Source of the DNA: CAYXAA01 sp964462985
Lineage (GTDB): Bacteria > Pseudomonadota > Alphaproteobacteria > Rhizobiales > Stappiaceae
Reading direction: 5' to 3'
NCBI GenBank assembly: GCA_964462985.1
Contig: CAYXAA010000001.1
Location: 1 to 64,000, forward strand
Length of the DNA stretch: 64,000 nucleotides
Shown: positions 62,542 through 64,000 of the stretch, piece after piece
Layout of the letters: each line of letters opens with the position of its first letter
How positions within the stretch are numbered: the stretch's first letter is position 1
Made by a program: the position numbers and the translations under genes
The notes under the pieces: model-generated
Seen by the model: the letters and a program-made list of their open reading frames with translations, nothing else
Database searches by the model: none
What the model was told of the DNA's origin: nothing

Positions 62542-63010
62542 CACATCGCGCAAAAATCCGCACGAACCTGACAGTAAGACGCCGGCTTTTTTCTTTGGTT
62601 GGAACGACCATTACAATTTTAGCGACCACGGATTCTTTTCAGCCGAACTGAGGTTCGGACAAATTCTGTTGATTTCCAGTAGGGTTCGTTAAGGACGTGG
62701 CCGCACGGATCGGTACCAGGTCCCCATTCAGGGATGGGGGTCATCGAACGCCCCTTCTATAACGGGAGCAACGGACACGCCTTCGCATCCGGGATCTTTT
62801 GACGGCCTCGCCCGGCACCCCGATCCCAGCGCTCGGCTCAGGTCCGCGTGTCGACAGCACGAGAAGTGACAAGGGCAGGGCGCGTTGCTATGGCAGCGCG
62901 CCTCTTGTCGTTGCCTACCGGCACCGCGGGCTCGTGAGGCGCTCGCCGGCGCAGGAGCCTGGGATGTCCGAGCCTCGCACGTCCTTTCCGGTGAGCCGAC
63001 CGCAAGTGGC
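62542..63010. other. 469-bp gap between the kinase and the response regulator
   Basis: No convincing gene on either strand. There is a small hairpin CCCCAT-TCAGGG-ATGGGG at 62722-62739 without a T-tract, and an AT-rich patch near 62590-62640. A GGAAC near 62607 is not followed by the CGTT needed for an EcfG stress promoter. Confidence 0.45.
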
Positions 63011-63994
63011 TTAGGTCACCCGTTCCCCCGCTCCCAACGACAGGTAGTTTGGGAACACGCTGTAGACGAGACGCATGAGGTCCGACTGGCGGCTGGTCTG
63101 GGTCTTCTGGAAGATGCGCTTCAGATAGGTGCGCGCCGACTGGACCGACAGGTTGCATTCCTGCGCCGCCTCGGTGACGCTGGCGCCGAGCGCCATGACG
63201 TGGACCAGCGCGGCCTCGCTGCGCGACAGCCTGAGAACGTCGGCAATCACGTCGGGCGACGGCAGGCAGACCCTCTCCGGGTCGGCAACGACCAGGGCGA
63301 CGAGGTCGCGCTCCGCGAGCGGGCGAAGGGTCAGCGAGAACGGGCGCGTCCCGTCGTCGCGCTCCAGGCCGGACTGGATCGTCTTGCGCCCGTCGAGCGC
63401 CTCGCCGACCAGGGCATCCAGCCCGAGCGGGCGCGCGCTCTCGAGCACACGCAGCCGGCCGTCCGGAGTGCGCTGGATCTGCGGATCGGTCTCGAGCATT
63501 TCTTGCGCCGCCGCATTGGCGTGGACGATATGCGCGTCACGATCGAGCACGAAGACGCCGCCCGAGAGGAGATCGAACATGCCGTGATCCTGGCCGGGGC
63601 GCCGTGTTGCGCTGCGGGCCGCTCGGCTGTCGAGCGCAGCGGTGATGCCTTCGATCAGGGTATCGGTCGGGCAGGGCTTGGTGAAGAACTTGAAGACACC
63701 GGCATCATTGATGGCCGCGGTCGCGACAGCCAGGTCGTCCGAGCCGGTAAGCATGATCGTCAGCGCATCGCTGCCGCGTTGCCGCAACCCGCTCAGCAGG
63801 CTGACGCCGTCGAGGCCGGGCATGCGCATGTCGCAGACAATGACGTCGGGGGTCACGCTCTCGGCGGTCTTCAGCGCCTGGTGCGGGTCGGATTCAAACA
63901 GCAGCTGCCAGGACACCCCGGACGACATCAACCGGCGCTGCAGGGCGTTGAGAACCCGGACATCGTCATCGACGAAAAGCACCTTTGCCTTCAT
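63011..63994 (-). CDS. REC-PAS-LuxR response regulator
   Basis: A 327-residue regulator. REC (about 3-120) has phospho-Asp55 in VIVCDMRMPGLDGVSLLSG and the FTKPCPTDTL switch segment. A PAS-like domain (about 135-240, with GGVFVLDRDAHIVHANAAAQ) follows, then a LuxR-type helix-turn-helix (about 250-310, with LSRSEAALVHVMALGASVTE and TYLKRIFQKTQTSRQSDLMR). The PAS between REC and HTH is unusual and may sense a second signal. It probably pairs with the downstream kinase. The protein is complete at the window's end. Confidence 0.88.
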   Translation of the reverse strand: MKAKVLFVDDDVRVLNALQRRLMSSGVSWQLLFESDPHQALKTAESVTPDVIVCDMRMPGLDGVSLLSGLRQRGSDALTIMLTGSDDLAVATAAINDAGVFKFFTKPCPTDTLIEGITAALDSRAARSATRRPGQDHGMFDLLSGGVFVLDRDAHIVHANAAAQEMLETDPQIQRTPDGRLRVLESARPLGLDALVGEALDGRKTIQSGLERDDGTRPFSLTLRPLAERDLVALVVADPERVCLPSPDVIADVLRLSRSEAALVHVMALGASVTEAAQECNLSVQSARTYLKRIFQKTQTSRQSDLMRLVYSVFPNYLSLGAGERVT

Positions 63995-64000
63995 GGCCTT

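Noticed and set aside
62600..62640. GGAAC as the -35 of an EcfG general-stress promoter
   Set aside because: No CGTT is found 16-17 bases downstream.

Overview
The window looks like chromosomal DNA of a high-GC alphaproteobacterium, most likely of the order Hyphomicrobiales (Rhizobiales). This rests on several independent marks: a tRNA-His with A73 and no C73, two phasins next to each other, a PdhS-type PleC/DivJ-like kinase, a perfect Irr-type iron control element (ICE box) upstream of a ferric-iron transporter, a sqdB-sqdD-sqdC sulfolipid operon, and an alphaproteobacterial-style cysG-DUF2849-cysI-cysH-DUF934-fpr block. I cannot name the genus. I see no insertion sequence, prophage, CRISPR array, rRNA or origin.

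Layout. 0.1-1.8 kb: a Tat-exported alpha/beta hydrolase divergent from a TetR regulator, with a palindromic operator between them. 2.2-5.5 kb: a signalling locus with two divergent four-EF-hand secreted proteins, an SH3b protein, an ECF sigma factor, a small membrane (anti-sigma-like) protein and a CnrX/CpxP-like periplasmic sensor; two tiny ORFs may be translationally linked to the sigma gene. 5.5-6.8 kb: a decayed IclR-type regulator remnant, then an SDR protein that lacks the usual catalytic residues. 7.0-8.5 kb: tRNA-His and two phasin genes with leader or terminator hairpins. 9.0-12.9 kb: a 1289-residue PdhS-like kinase with very long disordered linkers. 12.9-19 kb: threonine dehydratase-like enzyme, Irr-boxed fbpA-fbpB without an ATPase gene, and an ftsH paralogue. 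19-24 kb: scoAB ketone-body CoA transferase, an AsmA-like protein and a CelD-type acetyltransferase.

24-35 kb is a polyamine uptake and breakdown block: potF-potG-potH-potI (minus strand), two PuuA-like glutamate-polyamine ligases on either side of a GntR/FCD regulator, a class III aminotransferase and a PuuB-like oxidase. The palindrome GTGATCAC occurs on both sides of gntR and suggests a small regulon that controls both ligases. 35-41 kb: serA-type 3-phosphoglycerate dehydrogenase, a REC-REC-GGDEF protein, a YcaQ-type DNA glycosylase and an MltB-type lytic transglycosylase. 41-47 kb: assimilatory sulfate reduction with siroheme synthesis. 47-50 kb: sulfoquinovosyl lipid synthesis. 50-52.7 kb: HupE-like metal permease, a second membrane protein and a thiolase.

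53-61 kb is the most accessory-looking part: about ten surface-glycan genes (three GT2 or GT17 enzymes, a GT8-like enzyme, a MptE/DUF115-like protein, a CatB-type acetyltransferase, an FkbM methyltransferase, a 2OG-Fe(II) oxygenase, a SAM methyltransferase and a HAD phosphatase) in alternating operons with convergent overlaps. The window ends with a sensor histidine kinase and a REC-PAS-LuxR response regulator (61-64 kb). The strongest candidates for new biology are the EF-hand/ECF/periplasmic-sensor circuit and the glycan-modification operon at 57.8-61.1 kb. Both are inferences from gene content; neither has been shown to work as proposed.
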